Assembly: GCA_946482335.1 (NCBI GenBank)
Contig: CAMLRG010000018.1
Location: 1 to 44,408, forward strand
Source of the DNA: an uncultured Duganella sp.
GTDB taxonomy: Bacteria > Pseudomonadota > Gammaproteobacteria > Burkholderiales > Burkholderiaceae
Reading direction: 5' to 3'
Length of the DNA stretch: 44,408 nt
Position 1 is the first letter of the stretch; every line of letters starts with the position of its first letter. The notes under the pieces were generated by a model. The model was not told where the DNA came from. It made no database searches and saw nothing but the letters and a program-made list of their open reading frames with translations. Shown one piece after another: positions 35,924 through 44,408 of this stretch. Both the position numbers and the translations under genes were made by a program.

Positions 35924-38494
35924 ATGGCCAAACCTATCCGACGCAATATCGCTCACCTCACCGACGCCGAGCGCACCAGTTACATCAATGCCGTTGTCCA
36001 GGCCGACTCGCGCTTCTGGTCCGGCGGCCCGGTCAGCTACTGGGACTTCCAGGACGTGGCGCACCAGACCACCCACGTCCACGGCGGCCCCAAGTTCCTC
36101 TTGTGGCACCGTGAACTGTGCCGGCGCTACGAAGCCCTGTTGCAGGAAATCGATCCCAGCGTAGCCTTGCATTACTGGGACTGGACCACCGATCCGCGCT
36201 CCTCGCCCAACGGCAATGGTGGCTTCACTGATCTCAGCACCAACGCTTTCATGGGCACCATGAATGGCGACGTAGAAGGCGCACTGGAGCCTTTGCACAA
36301 TGGCGGCGAGTTCGAAGGCAGCCGCGACGATACCGGTCAGCCGCAAGATCCGCCGCAAACCTTGCTGCGGAGCATGGCGGCGGGAGCCGGCACCAACGTC
36401 AGCGATGCCGCCATCCTGTCGGCCAGCGAAGGCTTCGCGCAGCCGCAGCAATGGGAAGCGTTCCGGAAGGAGCTGGAACAAGTCCATGGCAGCGTCCACG
36501 TCAATTTCGGCCCGGGCAATATCGGCGATCCCACCGGCCATAAAGCGTTCCAGGACCCAATGGTGTTCCTGTTGCACTCCAACGTGGACCGCTTGTACGC
36601 GATGTGGCAGGCGCAGGCGGGAGAGGACTGGCGGCTCGACGTCAACCAGGTCTACGGCGTGGAGGCCGGCAGCACCGGCGAAGACGGCCTCAGCACCAAT
36701 ACGCTGGCGCCGTGGGATGGCTCGAGCGGCGCCTATCCATTTACCCCGGCCGGCGGCTTGATCGAAGTGAAGTCCTACCTGGACCCGGACCTGGTGGAAC
36801 CGCCGTGCTATGACACCATGCCGGTCAATATCACAAAGGTCGCGCCGGAGGACGGCGAACCGATGCGCTTCATCGACGTCCCAACCGGCAAGACCACGGC
36901 GCGCGCGCTGCGCCTTGACGTGCGCAGCTGCACGCCGGTGGTGGCGCATGCCACGCTGACCGGCGACGCCGCATTCAGCCTGCTGTCCGATACGGTACCG
37001 GCCCCGATGGCGGATGGCTATACCGTCACCACGCTGCTGGTCTGGGTCCGCTACCACGCCGGCGCGCCGCTCAGCAGCGCCAACGGCCACCTGTCGGTCA
37101 CCCTTGACGGCAGCCCCGAAACCTACGAGATCGACATCGTCGCCAATGCCATCACCAAGCCGGTGGTCGCGGTGTCGATGGTGCTGGACAGCTCGGGCAG
37201 CATGGCGTCGCCGTCCGGCGTCGAAGGAACCGACCGCATGGGCGTGCTGCACCAGGCAGCGCCCACGTTCGTTGCCCTGCTGGAGGATACGGATGGTGTC
37301 GGCGTGATCCGCTTCGATACCGACGCGGTGCAGGTGGCGCCGGTCAAGGTGGCGGACGCGCTGGGCACTGGCGGCGGGCGTGACCTCGCCATGGCGGCGA
37401 TCAATGCTCAGGCGACCAACCCGGCAGGCATGACAGCCATCGGCGACGGTATCGAGAGTGCGCACAACCAGTTGCTGGACGCGCCGCCCCAGTTCGACGC
37501 CAACCGCGCCATCCTGGTGTTCACCGACGGCGACGAAACCGAAAGCAAATACATTTCGGAAGTCAGCGGCCTGATCGACGAACACGTGTACGCCGTGGGG
37601 CTCGGCACGGCCGAACAAGTCAAGCCGGAAGGCCTCAACAACATCACCAACGGTACCGGCGGCTACACCATGTTGACCGGTCCACTGGGCGCGGATGGCG
37701 TCATGCGCCTGGCCAAATACTTCACCCAGGTGCTGGCCGGCGTCACCAATACCGAGATCGTTACCGATCCGCCCGGATTCGTCCAGCCAGGCAAGACCGT
37801 CAAGATCCCCTTCCCGCTCACCGAAGCGGACCAGCGTTGCGACGCCATTGTCCTGTGCGAAGCCCCAGGGGCGATCCGCCTGACGTTGACGGCGCCCGAC
37901 GGCACCACGGTGATGTCCGGCGGCGATGCCAAATCCCTGATGGCGCCGGCGATGAATTGCCTGCGCGTCGGGCTGCCATTGGCCAGTGACCCCACCGTGC
38001 TTGCCGGCGGCTGGACGGCGAACATCTCGCTGGACGAGGCCGGCTTCAAGAAATACCTGACGCTGCTGGAGCGGCGCAAGGCACGGGCGGCGATCCAGCG
38101 CCTGCAGACCCATGGCTTGCCGTTCACTTTGACGGTGCATGCCGACAGCAGCCTGGAGATGAAGGTCAAAGCGGTGCAGCTCGACCATGCACCGGGCAGC
38201 CAGGCGGAAGTGGTGGCCGAACTGCTGGACTCGGGCATTCCGCTGCAAGGCATGGCGGTGGCGCAAGTACAGGTCACGGCCCCGGACGGGACGTCCCATA
38301 CGGTCATGCTGCACGAAACCGCACCGGGCATCCACCGCGCCATGGTGCCGCTGCCGCAGCCCGGACATTACGCACTGCTGGTGAAAGGCGCAGGCAAGAC
38401 GTTCAGCGGCAAACCGTTCAAGAGAGAGCAATTGCGCAGTGCCGCGGTGTGGGTTGACCGCAAAGTGCCGCCACAGCCGTGCTGCCGGGGTTGA
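35924..38494 (+). CDS. Tyrosinase-VWA fusion protein
   Basis: An 856-residue fusion. Residues 1 to about 250 are a type 3 copper tyrosinase domain. CuA carries H53 and H62 (HVHGGPKFLLWHREL) with H47 or H51 as the third ligand; CuB carries H188, H192 (VHGSVHVNFG) and H218 (FLLHSNVDRLYAMW). YWDW is also present. Residues about 300-410 look beta-rich. Residues about 412-600 are a von Willebrand A domain with a full MIDAS site: D422-S-S-G-S426, T504 and D535. A helical and Ig-like C-terminal part ends in PPQPCCRG. There is no signal peptide or Tat motif. The strong AGGAGG is 5 bases before the ATG. It should oxidise phenols; the VWA part suggests adhesion or a metal-dependent protein partner. No caddie-type helper gene is adjacent. 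Confidence 0.9.
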   Translation: MAKPIRRNIAHLTDAERTSYINAVVQADSRFWSGGPVSYWDFQDVAHQTTHVHGGPKFLLWHRELCRRYEALLQEIDPSVALHYWDWTTDPRSSPNGNGGFTDLSTNAFMGTMNGDVEGALEPLHNGGEFEGSRDDTGQPQDPPQTLLRSMAAGAGTNVSDAAILSASEGFAQPQQWEAFRKELEQVHGSVHVNFGPGNIGDPTGHKAFQDPMVFLLHSNVDRLYAMWQAQAGEDWRLDVNQVYGVEAGSTGEDGLSTNTLAPWDGSSGAYPFTPAGGLIEVKSYLDPDLVEPPCYDTMPVNITKVAPEDGEPMRFIDVPTGKTTARALRLDVRSCTPVVAHATLTGDAAFSLLSDTVPAPMADGYTVTTLLVWVRYHAGAPLSSANGHLSVTLDGSPETYEIDIVANAITKPVVAVSMVLDSSGSMASPSGVEGTDRMGVLHQAAPTFVALLEDTDGVGVIRFDTDAVQVAPVKVADALGTGGGRDLAMAAINAQATNPAGMTAIGDGIESAHNQLLDAPPQFDANRAILVFTDGDETESKYISEVSGLIDEHVYAVGLGTAEQVKPEGLNNITNGTGGYTMLTGPLGADGVMRLAKYFTQVLAGVTNTEIVTDPPGFVQPGKTVKIPFPLTEADQRCDAIVLCEAPGAIRLTLTAPDGTTVMSGGDAKSLMAPAMNCLRVGLPLASDPTVLAGGWTANISLDEAGFKKYLTLLERRKARAAIQRLQTHGLPFTLTVHADSSLEMKVKAVQLDHAPGSQAEVVAELLDSGIPLQGMAVAQVQVTAPDGTSHTVMLHETAPGIHRAMVPLPQPGHYALLVKGAGKTFSGKPFKREQLRSAAVWVDRKVPPQPCCRG

Positions 38495-38627
38495 GCTGGC
38501 GTTAATCGCGGCCGCGCCTACCTGCGTTGCACAGGGCGTGGCCGCGTCAAGCGCCTGTCCAGCTCATCGAAGCCGTGCCGGTTGGGCGTGGTGCCCAGCG
38601 TGCTCCCCGCATTGGCCCATGTCCGGT

Positions 38628-39689
38628 TCACCACCCCATCAGCGGCCGCACTTGCGACGCCAGTTCGCGGGCCATCTCGGCGTGTTGCGCGCCGGTCGGG
38701 TGGGCATCGCCCGCATCGCCCGCATGATGTGTCGATACGATGGCGCGCACCCGCTCGTCGCCGACTTGTTCCACCGTTTCGGCAATGTACGCTTGCATGG
38801 TCCGCTTGGCGTCGCCGTTCAGGATCGCGCCTTCGGTGAGCACGATACGGGCCTGCGGGTGGTTGTGCAACAGCGTGCGCACCAGGCGCGCATAAGCGCC
38901 GACATAAGCCTTCCGCTCGGGCGCACCGGCGTTGAAATCGTTGGTCCCGATGGCGCACACGATCAGGTCCGGCTGATAGCGCGCGTGGTCCCAGCGTACC
39001 GGGTCGCTGCCGTCGGCAATGGCGAGCTGGTAGAAGTCCGGCAGGTTGAATTCGTCGGTGCGGTTGTCCCAGCTGCGTACCAGTCCGCGCCCGCCGTAGC
39101 ACACCAGATGCACTTGTGCGCCAAGGGCCTCGGCCGCCAGCATGCCATAGGAATGGCGGGGATCGGTCCATGCGGAATCCTTGCGGTCGACACTGCGGTC
39201 GACGCCGGCAGCGCAGGTCACGGAGTCGCCTAACACCAGCATCTTGCGTGCGGGGAGCGGCGGCGCAGGTTCCAGCGCACCGTCGGTATCGAATCCCCGC
39301 AGCGTCACCACGCCTTGCCAGGATTCGGACCGCAACATGAGCTCTACCGTGTGCCGGCCAGACTGATCCGCGTCGACCAGGGTGTAACGGCCGCCTTCCC
39401 TGCCCAAGCGGATGAGCTTCGGGGCGCCGCCGTCGACCACCGCTTCCAGATTGCTCAAAGTGCCGCTGCTCGACGCCTCGAACGACAGCCTCCGGCCGGT
39501 AAAAGCGAGCGACAGCCGTACCCCCGGGTAAGCGAAGCGCAAGGCGCCATCGGGCATCTCGGCCGTGCGGCCCATGCGGGCAATGCGTACATCGTTGGCG
39601 GCAATGGGAGCAGCGTGCACCACACAGGAGGCCAGTAGGCCGGCCAGGGCCGCGAACGGCGCGCCTATGGCAATCGTTCTGATGTTCAT
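38628..39689 (-). CDS. Second CE2-type acetyl (xylan) esterase
   Basis: An exported 353-residue CE2-type esterase. The N-terminal signal region contains LLASC22, which fits a lipobox, so it may be a lipoprotein; a normal cleavage after VVHA is also possible. The jelly-roll domain (about 30-145) includes FAYPGVRLSLAFTGRRLSFE. The SGNH domain has the nucleophile Ser in LVLGDSVTCAAGVD, CYGGRGLVRSWD, the Asn block IGTNDFNAG, and the classical Asp-His end DAHPTGAQHAEMAREL. Unlike the esterase at 8155-9249, the Asp-x-His arrangement is intact. GAGG precedes the ATG by 5 bases. It is divergent from the polysaccharide lyase. Confidence 0.9.
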   Translation of the reverse strand: MNIRTIAIGAPFAALAGLLASCVVHAAPIAANDVRIARMGRTAEMPDGALRFAYPGVRLSLAFTGRRLSFEASSSGTLSNLEAVVDGGAPKLIRLGREGGRYTLVDADQSGRHTVELMLRSESWQGVVTLRGFDTDGALEPAPPLPARKMLVLGDSVTCAAGVDRSVDRKDSAWTDPRHSYGMLAAEALGAQVHLVCYGGRGLVRSWDNRTDEFNLPDFYQLAIADGSDPVRWDHARYQPDLIVCAIGTNDFNAGAPERKAYVGAYARLVRTLLHNHPQARIVLTEGAILNGDAKRTMQAYIAETVEQVGDERVRAIVSTHHAGDAGDAHPTGAQHAEMARELASQVRPLMGW

Positions 39690-39718
39690 GATTGCCTCAC
39701 CTTAGCAAAAGCGAAACC

Positions 39719-39742
39719 CGGCTGTCCTCTATAAAACAGCCG
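39719..39742. promoter_or_regulatory. Inverted repeat in divergent CE2/lyase promoter region
   Basis: CGGCTGT (39719-39725) and ACAGCCG (39736-39742) flank a 10-base AT-rich spacer (CCTCTATAAA). It lies 30 bases upstream of the CE2 start and 136 bases upstream of the lyase start. Candidate shared operator or hairpin. Confidence 0.4.
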
Positions 39743-39877
39743 AGGCCACTTATGATTTCTTGCAGCCAATTCGGGCATTATTGACGCACAGCAACATTTC
39801 ACCCTAGACTCCGCTTCGCCTCATCCCTTGTCACACCCGACCGCCTGCGCCGCATCGGGAATTCTGGAGAAAAATCC

Positions 39878-42325
39878 ATGGAAATTCGAAACAACCCGGC
39901 GCACAACCGGAAAACCATTCTTGCCGCATCCCTGTTCCTGCTGGGTTCAGCCCTGCTCCCGGCCCACGCCGGGGCAGCCGAGGCCCGCATATTCACGCAC
40001 CCTGGCACGCCCCTCACCCTCTCTGATCTCAATACGCTCAAGGCTTACGTCGACCAGGGCAGGCAGCCGTGGAAGTCGGCCTACGACCAGTTGGCGAACG
40101 ATGGCAAGGCCAAGCTCACCTACGTCATGGCGGGACCTTACGCCACAGTGAGCCGCGCGCCCGACCTGAACCTCTGGCCATGGCGCAACGACATGGCCGC
40201 GGTCTGGAACCTTTCGCGGATGTGGCACTTCACCGGCAACCCGGAATACGCCAAGAAGGCGCGCGAAATCCTGCTGGCATGGGCCACCAACCATGTCGCG
40301 TTCTCGGGCCGCGAATCGATGCTCGACCTGGGCGACTACGCTTACATGTTCGTGGGCGGCGCGGATATCCTGCGCGGCACATGGTCAGGCTGGACGGAGG
40401 CCGACACGGCCACGGTGAAGAAATATTTCAAAGACGTCCTCATGCCCGCATCGAACCCTTACGGCGAACACATGTTCGGCGCCGCCAACAAGGGCGCGCT
40501 GTCCCTTGTCGCCCTCGGCTTGATGGCCATCTACAACGACGACGCCGAGGCGCTGGACAAGGTTATTCACCAGACCCGCACCCTGGCCCACATCGGCCTG
40601 CGCAGTTCCAACGACATCGGCATGCTCGGCGACTCCCTGCGCGACCAGGGCCACGGCCACGGGCAGCTCAAGTCGCTGTCCATGCTGGCCGAAGCGCTCT
40701 GGAAGCAAGGCATCGACATCTATTCCGACCTGGACGACCGCCTGCTGGCGGCCGGGGAATACTTCGCCAGGGTGAACGAGCTGGTGCCGACGCCGGCCCT
40801 GCCTTTCGGCACGACCGACGCCTACTACATCGCCGACAATACCAACCGCGGCTGGGGCGGCGGAAACATCACGCTCAACCAGATCCACGGCGCCTACGTC
40901 CTGCGCAAGGGCATGCAGGCACCGTACATCGGCCAGCGACGGCTCTGGATGCCGGTGGACAGCAGCAGCTTCATGTTCCTGAAAGACGCCGACGCCTCGG
41001 TGGCGACGCCCGCACCGCCAGTCTCCCTCCCTTCCACCGCCTCGCTCACCTCGGGATTGAGCGGGATCGACATCGGCGGCGCCACCCCGACCGGCTCGGC
41101 GACGTACGCCGACGGCAAATGGACCGTGCTGGGTGCCGGTTCCGAAATCTGGGGCTCGAACGACAGCTGCCATTTCGCGTACAAGGCGCTCACCGGCGAC
41201 GGCGCCATCATCGCGAAAGTCGATGCGGTCCAGAACACCAGCCTGTCCGCAAAAGCGGGCGTGATGATGCGCACCAGCCTTGCCCAGGGCGCGCCGCGAG
41301 CCTGGATGGCCGTCACCAACAGGGTGCAGGCCGAACAGAACATGCAGAACCTCGCGGTCTACGGCGGCAACAATTACGGCAACAAGGTCCTGCCGATCGC
41401 AAGCTCCTCGGCTTCGTACTGGGTGAAGCTCGAGCGCATCGGCAACGTCATCACCGGCTACCTTTCGCCCGATGGCACCAACTGGGCAGCCACCGACGTC
41501 GGGCGTATCGACGGTCCGCTTCCGGAGACGATCTACGCCGGCCTGGTGGTCTCCTCGGTGGCCAACGGCACGCTGAACCGCTCCGTCTTCAGCAACGTCC
41601 AGATCACGGGCGGCGACGGTGGCGCGCCTGGCGTCATCCCCGCCGCGCCGGCCGCGCTGCTGGCATCGCCGGGCGATGGCGCTGTCCCGCTGCGCTGGCA
41701 GCAGTCCTTTGGCGCCACGAGCTACACGGTCAAGCGCTCCACCTTCAGCGGCGGCCCCTACACGGCCATCGCGACAGGCGTTACAGGCGGCAGCTACACG
41801 GACACCTCGGTGGCCAATGGCATGACCTACTACTACACGGTCAGCGCCGCCAACGCCGCCGGCGCCAGCGCGGATTCCGCTGAAGACAGCGCCACGCCGG
41901 TGCGTCCGCTGGTCAACGTCGCTACCGGCGGCAGCGCCACCGACAGTGCAAACAACCCGGCCAACGCCAGCCGCGCCTTCGACCTGAACTCGGCGTCGCA
42001 ATGGTTCTACAGCGGGGTGCAGGGTTGGCTGCGCTATGACCTGGGGCACAACGAGACGGTCCAGCGCTATACGGTGGTCAGCTCGTACGACAAGATCCCG
42101 CGCGATCCGAAGGATTGGCAATTCCAGGGTTCCAACGATGGCGTCACCTGGACCACGCTCGACACGCAAAGCAACCAGGCCTTCGCCAAACGCCTGGAGA
42201 TGAAGAGCTACACGGTCGCGAGTCCATCCGCCTATCGCTACTACCGGCTCAACATCACAGCCAATAACGGTGACACCAGCTTCACGGATCTGGCCGAATT
42301 TGGGCTGTACGCTTCCAGGCCATAA
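39878..42325 (+). CDS. Alginate-lyase-fold polysaccharide lyase with FN3 and F5/8-type domains
   Basis: An exported 815-residue modular enzyme. After the signal peptide (ends near AHAGA), residues about 35-365 form an (alpha/alpha)-toroid lyase of the alginate lyase type (NLWPWRNDMAAVWNLSRMWH, GDYAYMFVGGADILRGTW, NPYGEHMFGAANKG, SLRDQGHGHGQLKSLSMLAE). This fits PL5 or PL38; PL38 members cut glucuronan. Residues about 390-580 are a LamG/DUF1349-like sandwich (YKALTGDGAIIAKVDAVQNT), 588-675 a fibronectin III domain (PAALLASPGDGAVPLRWQQS), and 680-815 an F5/8 type C/CBM32-like domain (NPANASRAFDLNSASQWFYS). The extra modules probably bind glycan. GGAGA lies before the ATG. It precedes the TonB receptor on the same strand, separated by a strong hairpin. 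Confidence 0.88.
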   Translation: MEIRNNPAHNRKTILAASLFLLGSALLPAHAGAAEARIFTHPGTPLTLSDLNTLKAYVDQGRQPWKSAYDQLANDGKAKLTYVMAGPYATVSRAPDLNLWPWRNDMAAVWNLSRMWHFTGNPEYAKKAREILLAWATNHVAFSGRESMLDLGDYAYMFVGGADILRGTWSGWTEADTATVKKYFKDVLMPASNPYGEHMFGAANKGALSLVALGLMAIYNDDAEALDKVIHQTRTLAHIGLRSSNDIGMLGDSLRDQGHGHGQLKSLSMLAEALWKQGIDIYSDLDDRLLAAGEYFARVNELVPTPALPFGTTDAYYIADNTNRGWGGGNITLNQIHGAYVLRKGMQAPYIGQRRLWMPVDSSSFMFLKDADASVATPAPPVSLPSTASLTSGLSGIDIGGATPTGSATYADGKWTVLGAGSEIWGSNDSCHFAYKALTGDGAIIAKVDAVQNTSLSAKAGVMMRTSLAQGAPRAWMAVTNRVQAEQNMQNLAVYGGNNYGNKVLPIASSSASYWVKLERIGNVITGYLSPDGTNWAATDVGRIDGPLPETIYAGLVVSSVANGTLNRSVFSNVQITGGDGGAPGVIPAAPAALLASPGDGAVPLRWQQSFGATSYTVKRSTFSGGPYTAIATGVTGGSYTDTSVANGMTYYYTVSAANAAGASADSAEDSATPVRPLVNVATGGSATDSANNPANASRAFDLNSASQWFYSGVQGWLRYDLGHNETVQRYTVVSSYDKIPRDPKDWQFQGSNDGVTWTTLDTQSNQAFAKRLEMKSYTVASPSAYRYYRLNITANNGDTSFTDLAEFGLYASRP

Positions 42326-42340
42326 AGACTCCGCATGATG

Positions 42341-42375
42341 GACAGCGCAGCGTCCCCTGGGGGCGCTGCGCTGTC
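42341..42375. terminator. Strong 12-bp stem hairpin after lyase gene
   Basis: GACAGCGCAGCG (42341-42352) pairs perfectly with CGCTGCGCTGTC (42364-42375) across an 11-base loop, 15 bases after the lyase stop. No T-run follows, but the stem is the most stable in the window. It separates the lyase from the receptor. Confidence 0.65.
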
Positions 42376-42534
42376 TCCCAACGCTCCCTCCCGCACTATC
42401 CTCGACCGCACGGGTGATCTTCCCGGCGCGCGCACGCCAGCAATGTTGCAAACACTGAAATTGATTCATAATCAACTCGGTGCGGCGCAAGCATGTCGCT
42501 TGTGTTTTAACACCCACTGACGAGGATCGAACGC

Positions 42535-44408
42535 ATGAAAATACCTGGCACGCACAAGGCTTCTGCATTCCGCCGCTCCCGTTGCACCCATGCCGTATTA
42601 CTCGCGCTTGGCGGCATGAGTCTGAACGCATACGCGCAATCCATGCCGCGCGTGGAAATCACCGGCTCCAGTATCAAGCGCATCGAGGGCGAGTCAGCGC
42701 TGCCGGTCGACGTCATCAAGCGCGAGGATATTGAGAAGTCCGGCGTGACCACTGCTGCCGAACTGCTGCAAAAAATCTCGTCCAATGTGGGTGGCCTGAC
42801 CGATGGCACCAGCGTGTCCGACGTCATGGGTGGCCAGCGGGGCCTGAACGGCGCCAACCTGCGTGGCCTGGGTGTCTCGAGCACCCTGGTGCTGCTGAAC
42901 GGCCGCCGCATGGCCAATTTCGCCAGCCCAGGCGACAATTCCGGCGTCGACCTGAACAACATCCCGGCCGGCGCCATCCAGCGCGTCGAAATACTCAAGG
43001 ACGGTGCCTCGGCGATTTACGGTACCGATGCCATGGGCGGCGTGATCAACTTCATCACCCGCAAGGATTATCGGGGTGGCGATGCCAGCGTATACGCGCT
43101 GCGTACCGACGAAGGCGGCGGCGGCAAGAAATCGGCCTCGCTGTCCGGCGGCTTTGGCGACCTGGGCACTGACCGCTATAACGTGTTCGGCGCATTGGAC
43201 GTGCAGGAAACGGACCGCCTGGCCAGCTCGCAACGGCAATTCATGCAGGAATACAGCCTGCCCGACCGCCTGTCCCCGCAGCTGTCGAGCTACTCTTTCC
43301 CGGCCAACGTCGACCTGACTTCGGCCCAACTGGCGACCCTGAACCAATCGGGCTACCTGAAGGGTTCCGGCCCCGGCGGCACCTGGGTGCCCTCGCCGGC
43401 GCGGCGCGTCAACCTGGGCAAGGACTCCTGCGTCAACGGCAGCCCGAACGTGGTGCGCCCGCTCGGCCCCGGCGGCACGGAAGGCTGTTCCTTCAACTAC
43501 ATGGGCGACGCCGAAGTCTATCCGGAATCGAAAAAGCAGAACTTTATCGGCCGCGCCACCGTCCAGGTGGCAGATGCCCACCAAGTGTTCGCAGAAGTCC
43601 TGTTGAGCAAAGCCGAAACCAGCTATGCCGCTTCGCCCGCCACCTCGGGCAGCATCAATGGCACCAGCAACGGCATCTACCTGCCGGCCGAACTGCAAGC
43701 CAAGACCGGCATCACCACGCCGGTCAACTTCCGCTTCCGGCTGTCGGATGCGGGCCGCCGTACTTCGGAAGTGACCAGTAAAGCGTCGCGCTTTGTACTG
43801 GGTGCGACCGGCAAGGTGGGTGACTGGGAATACGATGCCGCCTATAACCACAGCGTGAACAAGGCCACCGACCTGGATATCGATGGCTGGGTATCGCGCA
43901 GCAAAATGCTGGCTGGCATAGCGGCCGGCAAGTACAACCCGTTCCTGCCGGCCACGGACGATTCGGGCCGCAAGTTCATGGACTCGATCAAGATCCACGG
44001 CGCGGCGCGGATTTCCAAAGGCACCAGCGACAGCGTCGATGGCAAGCTGACCCGTGCCTTGATGGCGCTGGGCGGTGGCGATGCCATGCTGGCGGTGGGC
44101 GCCGAACTGCGGCGCGAGAAGACCGCGTTCCGCTCGACCGAGGCATTGCGCAGCAATGACGTCCAGGGTGACCGCGCCAGCTCCGACGAATTGCTGGCCG
44201 ACGCCTCCAACTCGCGCGATATCGCCGGCATCTACGCCGAGATCAATGCCCCGTTCAGCAAGGAGTGGGAAGGCCAGTTCGCCATCCGCCACGACCGCTA
44301 CGATGGTGTGCACGATCCGCTGACCAAGGTCACGACGCCGAAGCTGACCACCACCAATCCGAAAATCGCTGTCAGCTACCGCCCGAGCAAGGCAGTCCTG
44401 GGCCGTGC
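42535..44408 (+). CDS. TonB-dependent outer-membrane receptor (3' end outside window)
   Basis: The first 624 residues of a TonB-dependent receptor, probably importing oligosaccharides. A signal peptide (ends near AYAQS) is followed by a TonB-box-like RVEITGSSIKRI and a plug domain (VDVIKREDIEKSGVTTAAEL, LRGLGVSSTLVLLNGRRMAN, VEILKDGASAIYGTDAMGGV, INFITRKDYRGG). Barrel strands with long loops follow; two Cys (DSCVNGSP and EGCSFNY) probably form a loop disulfide. GAGGA is 8 bases before the ATG. The frame is open to the window end. Its place after the lyase and CE2 genes suggests a carbohydrate substrate, but receptors of this size also take up iron chelates. Confidence 0.92.
   Translation, partial: MKIPGTHKASAFRRSRCTHAVLLALGGMSLNAYAQSMPRVEITGSSIKRIEGESALPVDVIKREDIEKSGVTTAAELLQKISSNVGGLTDGTSVSDVMGGQRGLNGANLRGLGVSSTLVLLNGRRMANFASPGDNSGVDLNNIPAGAIQRVEILKDGASAIYGTDAMGGVINFITRKDYRGGDASVYALRTDEGGGGKKSASLSGGFGDLGTDRYNVFGALDVQETDRLASSQRQFMQEYSLPDRLSPQLSSYSFPANVDLTSAQLATLNQSGYLKGSGPGGTWVPSPARRVNLGKDSCVNGSPNVVRPLGPGGTEGCSFNYMGDAEVYPESKKQNFIGRATVQVADAHQVFAEVLLSKAETSYAASPATSGSINGTSNGIYLPAELQAKTGITTPVNFRFRLSDAGRRTSEVTSKASRFVLGATGKVGDWEYDAAYNHSVNKATDLDIDGWVSRSKMLAGIAAGKYNPFLPATDDSGRKFMDSIKIHGAARISKGTSDSVDGKLTRALMALGGGDAMLAVGAELRREKTAFRSTEALRSNDVQGDRASSDELLADASNSRDIAGIYAEINAPFSKEWEGQFAIRHDRYDGVHDPLTKVTTPKLTTTNPKIAVSYRPSKAVLGR

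Noticed and set aside
35909..38431. Long open frame (840 codons) on the minus strand opposite the tyrosinase-VWA gene
   Set aside because: The plus strand carries intact copper and MIDAS motifs and a strong ribosome binding site. The antisense translation is rich in His, Arg and Gly, typical of a shadow frame.
40385..42631. Long open frame (748 codons) on the minus strand across the polysaccharide lyase gene
   Set aside because: It is antisense to a gene with clear signal peptide and domains. Long antisense frames are expected in GC-rich DNA, and its translation shows no recognisable motif.
42694..44313. Minus-strand open frame of 539 codons opposite the TonB receptor
   Set aside because: The plus strand reads as a textbook plug and barrel; the antisense frame is a by-product.

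Overview
The window is high-GC, densely coded DNA. Its gene content is typical of a soil or plant-associated betaproteobacterium. Oxalobacteraceae such as Massilia or Duganella is my best guess, from gene style only. No tRNA, rRNA, CRISPR array, transposase or integrase was seen.

Layout. (1) 1-9249, all on the minus strand: a carbohydrate and regulatory block. Read 5' to 3' it holds a CE2-type acetyl esterase, a GH43 arabinanase-like enzyme with a LamG tail, two tandem metallo-beta-lactamase-fold proteins (the upstream copy has lost two metal ligands), a seven-helix membrane AraC regulator, a secreted NTF2-DJ-1 fusion, and the start of a propeller-GH35 fusion. (2) 9499-16352, plus strand: a tight five-gene operon I cannot match to any described system. 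It encodes a 751-aa protein with S-P-F motifs and a long cationic amphipathic region, an HExxH metallopeptidase-like protein, two unknown proteins, and an OmpA-like protein carrying three more S-P-F motifs. This is my main candidate for an undescribed system. (3) 16444-19296: a c-type cytochrome and a His/Met-rich barrel-like protein, divergent from a glutaredoxin-MauE fusion; probably metal or redox related. (4) 19325-21774: an AraC regulator divergent from a SnoaL-like protein and a quinone oxidoreductase. (5) 21921-29889: GH3 with a PA14 insert, a TetR/SDR divergent pair with two palindromic operators, GH115 alpha-glucuronidase, MipA, and a small protein. (6) 29920-34947, minus strand: a complete branched-chain 2-oxoacid dehydrogenase operon (E1alpha, E1beta, E2, E3). 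(7) 35267-38494: a secreted orphan TonB C-terminal domain and a tyrosinase-VWA fusion. (8) 38628-44408: a second CE2 esterase, divergent from a multi-module polysaccharide lyase, then the first part of a TonB-dependent receptor.

The CAZymes fit together for plant glucuronoarabinoxylan with pectin side chains. GH115 removes (methyl)glucuronic acid, CE2 enzymes remove acetyl groups, GH43/GH3/GH35 release arabinose, xylose or galactose units, the lyase cuts uronate polymers, and the TonB receptor and MipA act at the outer membrane. GH115, GH3 and GH43 carry upstream sites resembling the LacI-type xyl-box of Xanthomonas, but no LacI gene lies in the window.

Several starts were set by ribosome binding sites, some at GTG or TTG. 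Two genes run off the edges: GH35 at base 1 and the TonB receptor at base 44408.
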